From Micromonospora coriariae (GTDB lineage Bacteria; Actinomycetota; Actinomycetes; Mycobacteriales; Micromonosporaceae): 64,000 nucleotides of DNA. The notes below the pieces were generated by a model. It was not told where the DNA came from. It searched no databases and saw only the letters and a program-made list of their open reading frames with translations. Positions within the stretch are counted from its first letter, which is position 1, and the number at the start of each line of letters is the position of its first letter. Location of the stretch: the NCBI RefSeq assembly GCF_900091455.1, contig NZ_LT607412.1:1922001-1986000 (forward strand), given 5' to 3'. The translations under genes and the position numbers were made by a program. Positions 26,967 through 36,460 of the stretch are shown here, in pieces.

Positions 26967-27368
26967 ATGCGTAGGTTCAAAGTAGCGACGGCACTCGCGG
27001 TGGTGGTCGCCAGCGCCACCCTGCCGGTGGTCCTGACCGCGAGCCCAGCGGCGGCCGCACCGCAGTGCGTGCTCGCGCTGTATTACCAGAACAACTACGT
27101 GCCGGGCAGTGGCGACCTGTCACCGAACTGCACCATGGGCTACGGGGCCTACGGCAACGCGGTCCGGGAACTCCAGAGAAGCCTGAACACCTGCTACCGC
27201 AAGGGCCTCACGGTGGACGGGGACTTCGGTGGAAAGACCCGCGACGCGCTGAAGAGCGTGCAGGGCTCGCTCAAGATCTCGCAGGACGGTGTCTACGGGC
27301 CGCAGACCGCCCGCGCGATGAACCACATCATCGCCGAGGCCAGCGGCTGCGACCGCATCAGCTTCTAG
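26967..27368 (+). CDS. Secreted peptidoglycan-binding domain protein
   Basis: A 133-residue protein from ATG 26967 (GGAAGGA about ten bases upstream). The signal peptide is MRRFKVATALAVVVASATL... with cleavage near SPAAAA. The mature part holds one PGBD_1-type domain (AVRELQRSLNTCYRKGLTVDGDFGGKTRDAL, then VYGPQTARAMNHII) and four Cys that may pair. There is no catalytic domain. It probably binds cell-wall glycan outside the cell. Its promoter region carries the heptamer array, so it is the most direct candidate target of the adjacent SARP. Confidence 0.85.
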   Translation: MRRFKVATALAVVVASATLPVVLTASPAAAAPQCVLALYYQNNYVPGSGDLSPNCTMGYGAYGNAVRELQRSLNTCYRKGLTVDGDFGGKTRDALKSVQGSLKISQDGVYGPQTARAMNHIIAEASGCDRISF

Positions 27369-27379
27369 GCCCTGACTCG

Positions 27380-27418
27380 GATGCCGGGTCCGCCGCAAAC
27401 GGCGGCCGACCCGGCATC
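27380..27418. terminator. Bidirectional hairpin at the cassette/permease border
   Basis: Arms GATGCCGGGTC (27380-27390) and GACCCGGCATC (27408-27418) are exact complements. An inner stem CGCCG/CGGCG lies within. It separates the end of the peptidoglycan-binding gene from the end of the nucleoside permease gene and closes the cassette on the right. Confidence 0.75.
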
Positions 27419-27456
27419 TGACGCCTTCGTCCGGCGAGCGGGCGCTACCTCGCAGC

Positions 27457-28737
27457 TCAGCCCTTGATGTACGGCTTGCCGTCCGCGGCCGGTGCCCGGA
27501 CCCGACCGACAAGCCCGGCGACCGCCAGGATCGTCGCCAGGTAGGGCAGCATCGCCAGGAACTGGCTGGGGATCACGCTGTTGATCGCGCCCAGATAGGT
27601 GGCGAGCTGGTCGGCGAAGCCGAAGAAGAGCGCGGCGAGCAGCGCGCCGGTCGGGTTCCACCGGCCGAAGATCAGCGCGGCCAGTGCGATGAAGCCCTTG
27701 CCGCCGATCATGTTCTTGGTGAACGAGTAGAGCGCCAGCGTGTAGGACGCGCCACCGATGCCGGCGACCACGCCGGCCAGCAGCACGTTGCGGTAACGCA
27801 CCCGCAGCACCTTGACGCCGAGTGTGTCGGCGGCGGTCGGGTGCTCGCCCACCGAGCGGGTACGCAGCCCCCACCGGGTCCGGAACAGCCCGATGTGGAT
27901 CACCAGCACCAGGAGCAGGCCGAGGTAGAGGAAGATGTTGCCGCGGAACAGCGCCGGGCCGAGCACCGGGATGTCCTCGAGCAGCGGGATGTTCCAGTTG
28001 CTGAAGCGGGGTGAGCTGTTGTATTTCGTCGCGTCGGTCTGCATCAACCGCTCGTAGAGGAAGCCGGTGACACCGACCGCCAGCAGGTTCAGCACGATGC
28101 CCATGACGACCTGGTCGACCAGGTAGCGGATGGCGAAGACGGCCAGCAGCAGCGAGATGAACGCTCCACCGACGGCGGCGGCGACCAGGCCCACCCAGAC
28201 GCTGCCGGAGATGCTGCCGAACAGCGCGCCGCTGAACGCGCCCATCAGCAACTGACCCTCGATGGCCACGTTGACCACGCCGGACCGCTCGCAGAGCACC
28301 CCGGCGAGCGCACCGAAGATCAGCGGCAGGGCCAGGATGAACGTACCCCGGATGATGTTGACCAGCGGCATGAAGTTCTGCCCGACCGGCGCGGCGGAGA
28401 CCTGCCAGCAGAGGAAGGAGAGCACGAAGCCGACCAGCCCGACGCCGAGCACGGGAAGGAACCAGCGTTTCGGCACCCCCGCGAGCAGCGCCGCGCCGGC
28501 GGCGATCGCGATGATCCCGAACAGGATCGCCCCGATCGTGCCGTTGATCTCCAATGCGGCGCCGGCCGCGTCGTCGCTGAGCGTGAACCGGGCCTGCTGG
28601 TCGGTGGCGAGCGCGCCGAAGAGCACGGCCGACAGCAGGCCGAGCGCCAGCAGCGTCAGACCGACCTTGCGGCTACGGGTCCAGAAGCCCTCGTCGACCG
28701 GGGCGACCGCGATGTCGGGGACAGCCATGGTGGACAT
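27457..28737 (-). CDS. Nucleoside ABC transporter permease (second permease)
   Basis: A 426-residue membrane protein with about ten hydrophobic segments and the BPD_transp_2 pattern: LPLIFGALAGVLCERSGVVNVAIEGQLLMGAF, then RTRSVGEHPTAADTLGVKVLRVRY. This is the RbsC-like fold of BMP-linked nucleoside permeases (NupQ/YufQ type). It starts three bases after the stop of the first permease, in an operon with the ATPase. It forms the membrane channel with its partner and imports nucleosides. Confidence 0.88.
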   Translation of the reverse strand: MSTMAVPDIAVAPVDEGFWTRSRKVGLTLLALGLLSAVLFGALATDQQARFTLSDDAAGAALEINGTIGAILFGIIAIAAGAALLAGVPKRWFLPVLGVGLVGFVLSFLCWQVSAAPVGQNFMPLVNIIRGTFILALPLIFGALAGVLCERSGVVNVAIEGQLLMGAFSGALFGSISGSVWVGLVAAAVGGAFISLLLAVFAIRYLVDQVVMGIVLNLLAVGVTGFLYERLMQTDATKYNSSPRFSNWNIPLLEDIPVLGPALFRGNIFLYLGLLLVLVIHIGLFRTRWGLRTRSVGEHPTAADTLGVKVLRVRYRNVLLAGVVAGIGGASYTLALYSFTKNMIGGKGFIALAALIFGRWNPTGALLAALFFGFADQLATYLGAINSVIPSQFLAMLPYLATILAVAGLVGRVRAPAADGKPYIKG

Positions 28738-28740
28738 GAG

Positions 28741-30092
28741 TTACCAGCCCTTCGCCAGGCTCGTCTGCAACCGGGCGGCGCGCGCGGCCCGGAGCTGGAA
28801 GATCGCCTTCACCAGGGCCGGCGCGGCGATGAAGATGACGATCAGCGCCTGGAGCACGGTCACCAGCTCCAGCGAGATCCCCGAGTACGACTGCATCCGG
28901 TTGCCGCCGGCCTGGAGCGCCCCGAACAGCAGGCCTGCCAGCAGCACCCCCCACGGCTTCACCCGGCCGAGCAGCGCCACCAGGATGCCGTCGAAGCCGA
29001 TCTGCGCGACCACCAGCGGGGTCAGTGCGCTGGCGGTGGAGCCGAGGACCATGTTCGAGCCACCGAGGCCGGCGAGGATCCCGGAGAAGACCATGATCAG
29101 GATGTAGGTCCGGGTGACGCTGATGCCCGCGGTCCGGGCGGCGTCCGGGTTGGCGCCGACCGCGCGCAGCTCGAAGCCGAGCGTCGAACGGTTCAGCAGC
29201 CAGGCGACCGCCCAGGTGGCCAGCACGGCGAGCAGGATGCCGGCGTGCACCCGCAGGTTGTCACCGAGCAGCCGGGGCAGCTGGGCGGAGGTGTCCACCG
29301 CCTTGCTGATCGCGTCGGTCCGGGTCGGATCCTGCACGCCGTTCTGCACGATCAACCAGGTGAGGAAGTACGTGGCGACGTAGTTGAGCATGATCGTGTT
29401 GATCACCTCGTGCGCCCCGGCACGGGCCTTGAGGATGCCCGGGATGAAACCCCAGATCGCCCCGCCCAGGCCGCCGGCCAGCACCGCCACCAGCAGGTGC
29501 AGGCCGGGGGGCAACGGCAGCAGGAAACCGGCCAGCGCCGCCAGGATCACGCCGACGGTGGCCTGGCCCTGGGCGCCGATGTTGAACAGGCCGCCGCGGA
29601 AGGCCAGCGCCACCGCCAGGCCGGTGAAGACCAGCGGCGCGGTGTAGGTGAGGGTCTCGGAGATCGGCGCGAGCACGGCCTGCCAGCCGTTGCTGCCGTT
29701 CAGCCAACCGGAGAACGCCTCCGGGTCGAAGATCGAGCCCTTGAACAGGTTCGCGTACGCCTCGCTGACCAGCGTCCAGCTGGCGCTGAAGGCGTCCGAC
29801 GGGCGGGCGGTGATGTACGAGTAGGTGGAGAGCACGGCCGGATCAGAAATGATCATCAGCACCGCACCGACCACGATCGCCAGCACCAACGACAGCAGGG
29901 TCACCGTGAAGGTGTTGGCCGCCCAGAGATTGTCCAGGAACAGCCGGCCCAGGCTGGGCTTGGGCTCCGGTGCCGAGGGGTCCTGCTTGGTCGCCGGCTC
30001 GGCCCGTTCGGTGTTGCCGAGCGCGTTCTGCGCGGCCTGCGCCTCGCTCGCCGGCTCCTTGTCCGGGGAGCCGGACTGCGGGATGGGGTCGC

Positions 30093-30096
<4 letters not shown>
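28741..30096 (-). CDS. Nucleoside ABC transporter permease (first permease)
   Basis: A 451-residue protein. The first 55 residues are a cytoplasmic polar tail ([24 protein letters not shown]), followed by about ten membrane segments. [40 protein letters not shown] and [18 protein letters not shown] are typical of the NupP/YufP-type permease. The ATG overlaps the ATPase stop as ATGA (30093-30096). It pairs with the next permease as the heteromeric channel. Confidence 0.88.
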
Positions 30097-31700
<1,604 letters not shown>

Positions 31701-31782
31701 CGCAACCTCCTGGAGTGCGAGCGATGGTGCAGCGTAGCTGCCGTCGACCCGGCCGGCCGGCCCGGTCACCGTGGCGCGCGAT

Positions 31783-31830
31783 CGGCCGCTCCGGCCCCAC
31801 GGGTGGTCACCCGCGGCGCCGGAGCGGCCG
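31783..31830 (-). terminator. Strong hairpin between the binding-protein and ATPase genes
   Basis: Exact 13-base arms CGGCCGCTCCGGC (31783-31795) and GCCGGAGCGGCCG (31818-31830), with a second stem CGGGTG/CACCCG in the loop. Located just after the BMP lipoprotein stop and before the ATPase, it probably attenuates downstream transcription or protects the upstream mRNA, giving more binding protein than transporter. Confidence 0.65.
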
Positions 31831-31892
31831 GATCGGTCGTACCTGTCCCCCGCCGACCCTCCGATGATCTCACCGGAGGGACCGGCCGGTCG

Positions 31893-32978
31893 TCACTTGG
31901 TCGGCTGGGCCTGCGAGGTGACGGTGATGGTGCCGGCGGCGATGTCCGCCTTGATCTTGTCGATCTCGGTCTTCAGCTCGGCCGGAACCTTGCTGTCGAA
32001 GTCGTGGAACGGGGCGAGCGAGACACCGTTGTTGGCCAGGGTGCCGACGAAGCCCGGCTTGGCCGGCAGCTTGTCACCGGCGGCGGCCTTGACCACGGCC
32101 TCCTTGACGGCGTCCGGGATGTTCTTGACCACGGTGGTGATGATCGCCGCGCAGTCCGGGGTGCTCTCGCAGCCGTCGACGTCCACCCAGATGGTGTTGT
32201 ACTTGCCGCCCGAGGCCTTGGCCGCGGCGGTCGTACCGAGGCCGGAGCCGCCGGCGACCGGCATGATGATGTCCGCGCCCTGGGCGACCAGCGTGTCGGA
32301 GACCTTCTTGCCCTCGTCCTGCTTGGCGAAGTCGTTGGTGAAGGAACCCTTCTGGGCCGCCTTGTCCCAGCCGAGCGCCTGGACGTTCTTCTTCTTGGTG
32401 GTGTTGTAGTACGCCACGCCGTCGACGAAGCCGTCCATGAAGATGGTCACCGGCGGGATCGGCAGGGCGCCGTAGGTGGCCACCTTGCCGGTCTTGGTCA
32501 TCCCGGCGGCCAGGTAGCCCGCCTGGAAGGCGGCCTGCGCGGTGTCGAACTGCATCGGGTAGACGTTGGCGTCACCCGGGTTGGCGTCGACGATGCCGAA
32601 CTCCTGGTTCGGGTTCGCCTTGGCGATCTTCGAAGTGGCGTTCGACATCAGGCCACCGACGGCCAGGATGAAGTTGCACTTCTGGTTGACGTACTGCGTC
32701 AGGTTCGGCTCGTAGTCGGCCTCGGCCTTCGACGCGACGTACTTGATGTCGATGTTGTCGTTGGCGGCCTTGGCCTCCTGCAGGCCCTTCCAGGCCGAAG
32801 CGTTGAACGACTTGTCGTCGATGCCGCCGACGTCGGTCACCATGCAGGCGCTGAACTTCTTGGCGCCACTGCCGGCGTTGTTGTCATCCTTGGGGGCCTC
32901 GCCACACGCGGCGGCGGTGAGCGCGAGCCCACCCACCGCGAAGATCGAGGCGATCCGCATCCCACGCACCGAGCGCAA
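31893..32978 (-). CDS. BMP-family nucleoside-binding lipoprotein
   Basis: About 361 residues from TTG 32978, preceded by AAGGAG at five bases; ATG 32960 is an alternative. The signal is of lipoprotein type (IASIFAVGGLALTAAAC-GEA). The mature part is a PnrA/BmpA fold: FSACMVTDVGGIDDKSFNASAWKGLQEA, then CNFILAVGGLMSNATSKIA, DIIMPVAGGSGLG and a final lobe with FHDFDSKVPAELK. It captures nucleosides outside and delivers them to the downstream ABC importer. It is the first gene of the nucleoside operon. Confidence 0.9.
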   Translation of the reverse strand: MRSVRGMRIASIFAVGGLALTAAACGEAPKDDNNAGSGAKKFSACMVTDVGGIDDKSFNASAWKGLQEAKAANDNIDIKYVASKAEADYEPNLTQYVNQKCNFILAVGGLMSNATSKIAKANPNQEFGIVDANPGDANVYPMQFDTAQAAFQAGYLAAGMTKTGKVATYGALPIPPVTIFMDGFVDGVAYYNTTKKKNVQALGWDKAAQKGSFTNDFAKQDEGKKVSDTLVAQGADIIMPVAGGSGLGTTAAAKASGGKYNTIWVDVDGCESTPDCAAIITTVVKNIPDAVKEAVVKAAAGDKLPAKPGFVGTLANNGVSLAPFHDFDSKVPAELKTEIDKIKADIAAGTITVTSQAQPTK

Positions 32979-33101
32979 GACGTCTCCTTCCCATTGCACA
33001 CCGCGCCTAGTGCGGTGGCAGCCCATCAGCCGACCTGCGGTGTGCCGCCGGCTGTCCCACGTTACGGACGGGAGCGTACGCCCGCGCCCACCCACCAGCC
33101 G

Positions 33102-33119
33102 ACAATCGTGCACGACTGT
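33102..33119 (-). promoter_or_regulatory. Near-perfect palindrome upstream of the BMP gene
   Basis: ACAATCGTG (33102-33110) is followed directly by CACGACTGT (33111-33119): an 18-bp dyad with one mismatched pair, about 125 bp before the start. It is a candidate operator for a purine or nucleoside regulator not encoded here. Confidence 0.4.
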
Positions 33120-33199
33120 TGAGCGCCTGTTACCCGGGTGTAATCCGCGCGTGGGGCAAGTCACTCTTCGTGCTGGTAGGCGAGCAGCCCAGTGTCACG

Positions 33200-33238
33200 A
33201 ACGTCCGCTTTTCGGGGGCGGCCCCCTCCTCGGACGTT
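33200..33238 (-). terminator. Hairpin at the end of the small membrane protein gene
   Basis: Arms AACGTCCG (33200-33207) and CGGACGTT (33231-33238), with an inner GGGGGC/GCCCCC stem. It overlaps the stop codon of the gene ending at 33237 and separates it from the BMP promoter. Confidence 0.6.
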
Positions 33239-33587
33239 ACCGCCAAAAGACCGCGACCGCCGCGTTGACCAGCGTCAGGCCGACGATCGCGAGGAAGTGA
33301 CCGCGATTGACCACGTCCCGCTTCCGCGAGAAGAAGACCATGACGAAGATCAGCAGCGCGATCACCAACTTCGTCACGAGCTTCGCCGGCGCCGGCTCGT
33401 CACCGTCGCGCAGCGGGGCGGAGAGGCCGAGCCCGGTCAGCAACTGGATCACCGACCCCCAGAGCATGGCCTGGTTGATCCGCAGCCGGCCGCTGATGTA
33501 TTGGGCGATCGAGCCGCCGAGCAGCAGGGCGAAACCGATCAGATGGACATAGAGGAGAATCAGTCGCAGTGCTTCCACGCCGCACAT
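33237..33587 (-). CDS. Small four-helix membrane protein
   Basis: A 116-residue hydrophobic protein with four predicted membrane segments: LRLILLYVHLIGFALLLGGSI, a second around INQAMLWGSVIQLLTGLGL, then LVTKLVIALLIFVMVFF and LAIVGLTLVNAAVAVFW. The spacing recalls small CopD- or DUF-type proteins with a conserved His in helix 1 (YVHL), but I cannot name the family. It stands alone between the nucleoside and maltose loci. Confidence 0.6.
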   Translation of the reverse strand: MCGVEALRLILLYVHLIGFALLLGGSIAQYISGRLRINQAMLWGSVIQLLTGLGLSAPLRDGDEPAPAKLVTKLVIALLIFVMVFFSRKRDVVNRGHFLAIVGLTLVNAAVAVFWR

Positions 33588-33640
33588 CCTCCCCTATCAA
33601 CGACAGTTCGTAGTAGGGGGTACCGCGATCGGCGCGTCGT

Positions 33641-35446
33641 TCAGCACAGCCGCCAGACCTGGAAGGTGGGGCCGTCACCGGGCAGGGTCACCGAGCCGTC
33701 CGGGCCGGGCCTGAGCGCCGGCGCACCCCCGTACACGTTCTCCGCCGCCGGAAGCCCGGCCAGCCGCACCGGTCCACCGGGCGCCCGGCGGGCGAGCACC
33801 AGCACCGCCCCGGTCGGCGCCTCGCGCAGGAAGACGAGCGTGTCCCTGTCGTGGTGCAGCCGCCGCAGGCCGCCGTGGCGCAGCGCCGGCTCGCCCCGCC
33901 GCAGCGCGATCAGCGCCCGGTACGCAGCGAACGTGCCGCCGTCCCAGGTCTGGGGGCGGTGCCACGGCATCGGGGTACGCGACGATTCGCCGTTCGTGCC
34001 GGTCAGACCCAGCTCATCCCCCGCGAAGATCATCGGGATGCCGGGCATGGTGGCGAGCAGCCCGGCGGCGACCTCCTGTCGGGCCGCGTCGCCGACCACC
34101 GTCCGAATCCGAGCCGAGTCGTGCGAGCCGAGCAGTTGCCACGAGTGCACGTACGAACGCCAGGACACCAGCGACCGGTAGGCGTCCATGGTCGCCAGCA
34201 CGGCGTCCGCGTCCCGGCGGGGCACCCCGCCCGGAGTGCCGAGAAAGTTGGGCACCGGCTGGTCGCCGTGCCGTAGCCAGGACCAGACCGGGTCGGTGAA
34301 GCCGACGTAGTTCATTGTGCCGTGCCAGCCGTCGCGGTCCAGGTCACCGGTGTGGTCGTGGCCGTGCTCGGCCATCAGCAGGCCGTCCGGCCGATCCCGG
34401 GCGACCACCGCGCGCAGCAGCGCCGCCACCTCGTGGGTGTACGCGTCGGCGCCGCGGCGGCCGGTCATGTTCGCCACGTCCACCCGCCACCCGTCCAGCC
34501 CGTACGGCGGGCGCAGCAAGCGGCGCAGCACCGCGTCCTCGTCGGTGGCGAAGCGGCGGCGTAGCTCGGCGCTTCCCCAGTTCAGCTTCGGCAGCGACGT
34601 CACCCCGTTCCACGACTCGTAGTCCCCGGTGATCTCGTCGAAGTAGTACAGCCCCCGTTCGGGCCCGTGCACCTGGGAGGAGGCGGCGGTGAACCAGTCG
34701 TGCGCGTCGCCGGTGTGGTTGCTGGTGATGTCGCCGAGCAGCCGCCAGCCCCGGGCCCGTACCGCGTCCGCGAGCCGGGCCAGCGCGGCGTCCCCGCCGA
34801 GCAGCGGGTCGACCCGGTCGAAGCTGGCCGCGTCGTAGCGGTGGTTGGAGCGCGCCGGGAAGATCGGGGTGAGGTAGAGCGTGTTCACTCCGAGCCGGTC
34901 CAGGTGGTCCAGCCGCTCGGCGATCCCGTCCAGGTCGCCGCCGTAGAGCTGGCGCGGGGTTTCCGGGCCACACCCGATGACCGGGGTGTCCCAGTCGCAC
35001 GGGATCGCCCAGTCCGGCAGCTGCCGGGCCTCGGCCGCCGGCGAGCGGGCGAACCGGTCCGGGAAGACCTGGTAGATCACCGCGTCCCGCGCCCAGGACG
35101 GCGGCGGGGCGTGGCTGACCAGCTTGAAGTCACACTGGTCGGGCACGTCGTGGTCGACCAGCCCGGCGGCGGTCAGCCACCGGGGGCCGCGCCGCCCGGA
35201 GAGCAGGAAGCGGTAGTTGCTCACCGGGTTGCGCGCCTCGACCTCGGCCCGCCACCAGACCTCCCGGCCGTCGACGCGGTCCACGCTGGCCTCGCGGAAA
35301 CGCGGCTCACCGTCACCTGTGGTGCGCACGTGCACCTGCTGGACGTCGGCCCCGGCCGGCACCCGGACGAAGACGTCGACCGTCTCCCCCAGCGTGGGCT
35401 CCTGCTGCGGGACGTAGCTGGCGGATCCGTCGTGGTGCGGCTGCAC
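33641..35446 (-). CDS. GH13 maltodextrin glucosidase / neopullulanase-like enzyme
   Basis: About 601 residues from GTG 35446 (GGAAAGGAAG just upstream). Residues 1-110 form an N-terminal beta domain like CBM34, followed by a GH13 barrel: DAVIYQVFPDRFARS, LYLTPIFPARSNHRYDAASF, the nucleophile in DGWRVDVANM, the acid Glu in LLMAEHGHDH, the third Asp in LLGSHDSARI, and a C-terminal beta domain. It hydrolyses maltodextrins, cyclodextrins or pullulan-type sugars. With no signal peptide it acts in the cytoplasm on imported sugar. It is the last gene of the malEFG operon (79 bp after malG). Confidence 0.88.
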   Translation of the reverse strand: MQPHHDGSASYVPQQEPTLGETVDVFVRVPAGADVQQVHVRTTGDGEPRFREASVDRVDGREVWWRAEVEARNPVSNYRFLLSGRRGPRWLTAAGLVDHDVPDQCDFKLVSHAPPPSWARDAVIYQVFPDRFARSPAAEARQLPDWAIPCDWDTPVIGCGPETPRQLYGGDLDGIAERLDHLDRLGVNTLYLTPIFPARSNHRYDAASFDRVDPLLGGDAALARLADAVRARGWRLLGDITSNHTGDAHDWFTAASSQVHGPERGLYYFDEITGDYESWNGVTSLPKLNWGSAELRRRFATDEDAVLRRLLRPPYGLDGWRVDVANMTGRRGADAYTHEVAALLRAVVARDRPDGLLMAEHGHDHTGDLDRDGWHGTMNYVGFTDPVWSWLRHGDQPVPNFLGTPGGVPRRDADAVLATMDAYRSLVSWRSYVHSWQLLGSHDSARIRTVVGDAARQEVAAGLLATMPGIPMIFAGDELGLTGTNGESSRTPMPWHRPQTWDGGTFAAYRALIALRRGEPALRHGGLRRLHHDRDTLVFLREAPTGAVLVLARRAPGGPVRLAGLPAAENVYGGAPALRPGPDGSVTLPGDGPTFQVWRLC

Positions 35447-35524
35447 GATCTTCCTTTCCGGGCGGCGTGCGGGAAGGCCTGCGCGGGGGTACGGCCGCAC
35501 GCCGGGCGGCGCGGCAGGGTGCGG

Positions 35525-36460
35525 CTACCCCTTCACCGCGCCCGCCGTCAGCCCGGAGACGATGTAGCGCTGCAGGAGCTGGAAGACCAGCACCGTCGGG
35601 ATCGCGGTGAGCAGGGTGCCGGCCGCGAAGATGCCGAAGTTGTTGTTGCGCTCGTTGCCCTCCAACATCCCGTACATGCCGACCGCCAGGGTCTTCGAGT
35701 CGGTGCCGGTGAGGAACACGTTGGCCATCAGGAACTCGTTGATGGTGCCGATGAACGCCAGCAGCCCGGTCACCGCCAGGATCGGCGCCACCAGCGGCAG
35801 CATGATCCGGAAGAAGACCTGGGCGTGCGACGCCCCGTCCATGGTCGCCGACTCGTCCAGCTCCCGGGGCAGGGTGTCGAAGAAGCCCTTCATCAGCCAG
35901 GTGTTCACCCCGAGCGCGCCGCCCATGTAGAGCAGCAAGAGCCCCCACGGGGTGTTGAAGCCGATCGACGGCCACAGGTCGGTGATCGTGCCGAAGATCA
36001 GGTAGATCGCCACGATCGCCAGGAACTGCGGGAACATCTGGATCAACAGCAGGGCGAGCAGCCCCACCCGGCGGCCGCGGAACCGCATCCGGGAGAAGGC
36101 GTACGCGGCCAACGCGGAGAGGAACACCGACGCGAACGAGGCCACCCCGGCGATCAGCAGCGAGTTGAGGAACCACCGCCCGAAGGCGGTCCGCTCGAAC
36201 AACCCGCCGAAGTTGCCGAGCGACACCCCGTCGGTCGGCACCAGGTCGGAGGTGGAGAGCGTGCCGAGCGGGTTGAGCGCGGCGGACAGCACGAACACGA
36301 TCGGGAAGAGGCTGAACAGCACGCCGAGCACGGCGACCACGTGCCGCCAGCCGACCTGCGCGAACCAGCGGTTGCTCCGCCGGCCGGTGACATTGCGGTT
36401 GACCGCCGGCGGCGGACCTGCCGGGTCGCCGGTACGCATGGCCCCGGTGAGCGTGGTCAC
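35525..36460 (-). CDS. malG: Maltose/maltodextrin ABC permease MalG
   Basis: A 311-residue protein from GTG 36460. Six membrane segments are visible, with NEFLMANVFLTGTD near the C-terminus and the EAA-type cytoplasmic loop ELDESATMDGASHAQVFFRIMLPLVAP. An N-terminal cytoplasmic tail of about 35 residues precedes TM1. Its start overlaps the malF stop as GTGA. With MalF it forms the channel of the importer. Confidence 0.9.
   Translation of the reverse strand: MTTLTGAMRTGDPAGPPPAVNRNVTGRRSNRWFAQVGWRHVVAVLGVLFSLFPIVFVLSAALNPLGTLSTSDLVPTDGVSLGNFGGLFERTAFGRWFLNSLLIAGVASFASVFLSALAAYAFSRMRFRGRRVGLLALLLIQMFPQFLAIVAIYLIFGTITDLWPSIGFNTPWGLLLLYMGGALGVNTWLMKGFFDTLPRELDESATMDGASHAQVFFRIMLPLVAPILAVTGLLAFIGTINEFLMANVFLTGTDSKTLAVGMYGMLEGNERNNNFGIFAAGTLLTAIPTVLVFQLLQRYIVSGLTAGAVKG

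Noticed and set aside
19288..27456. Prophage or integrative element with attachment sites
   Set aside because: I found no integrase, no tRNA at either border and no direct repeats flanking the cassette.
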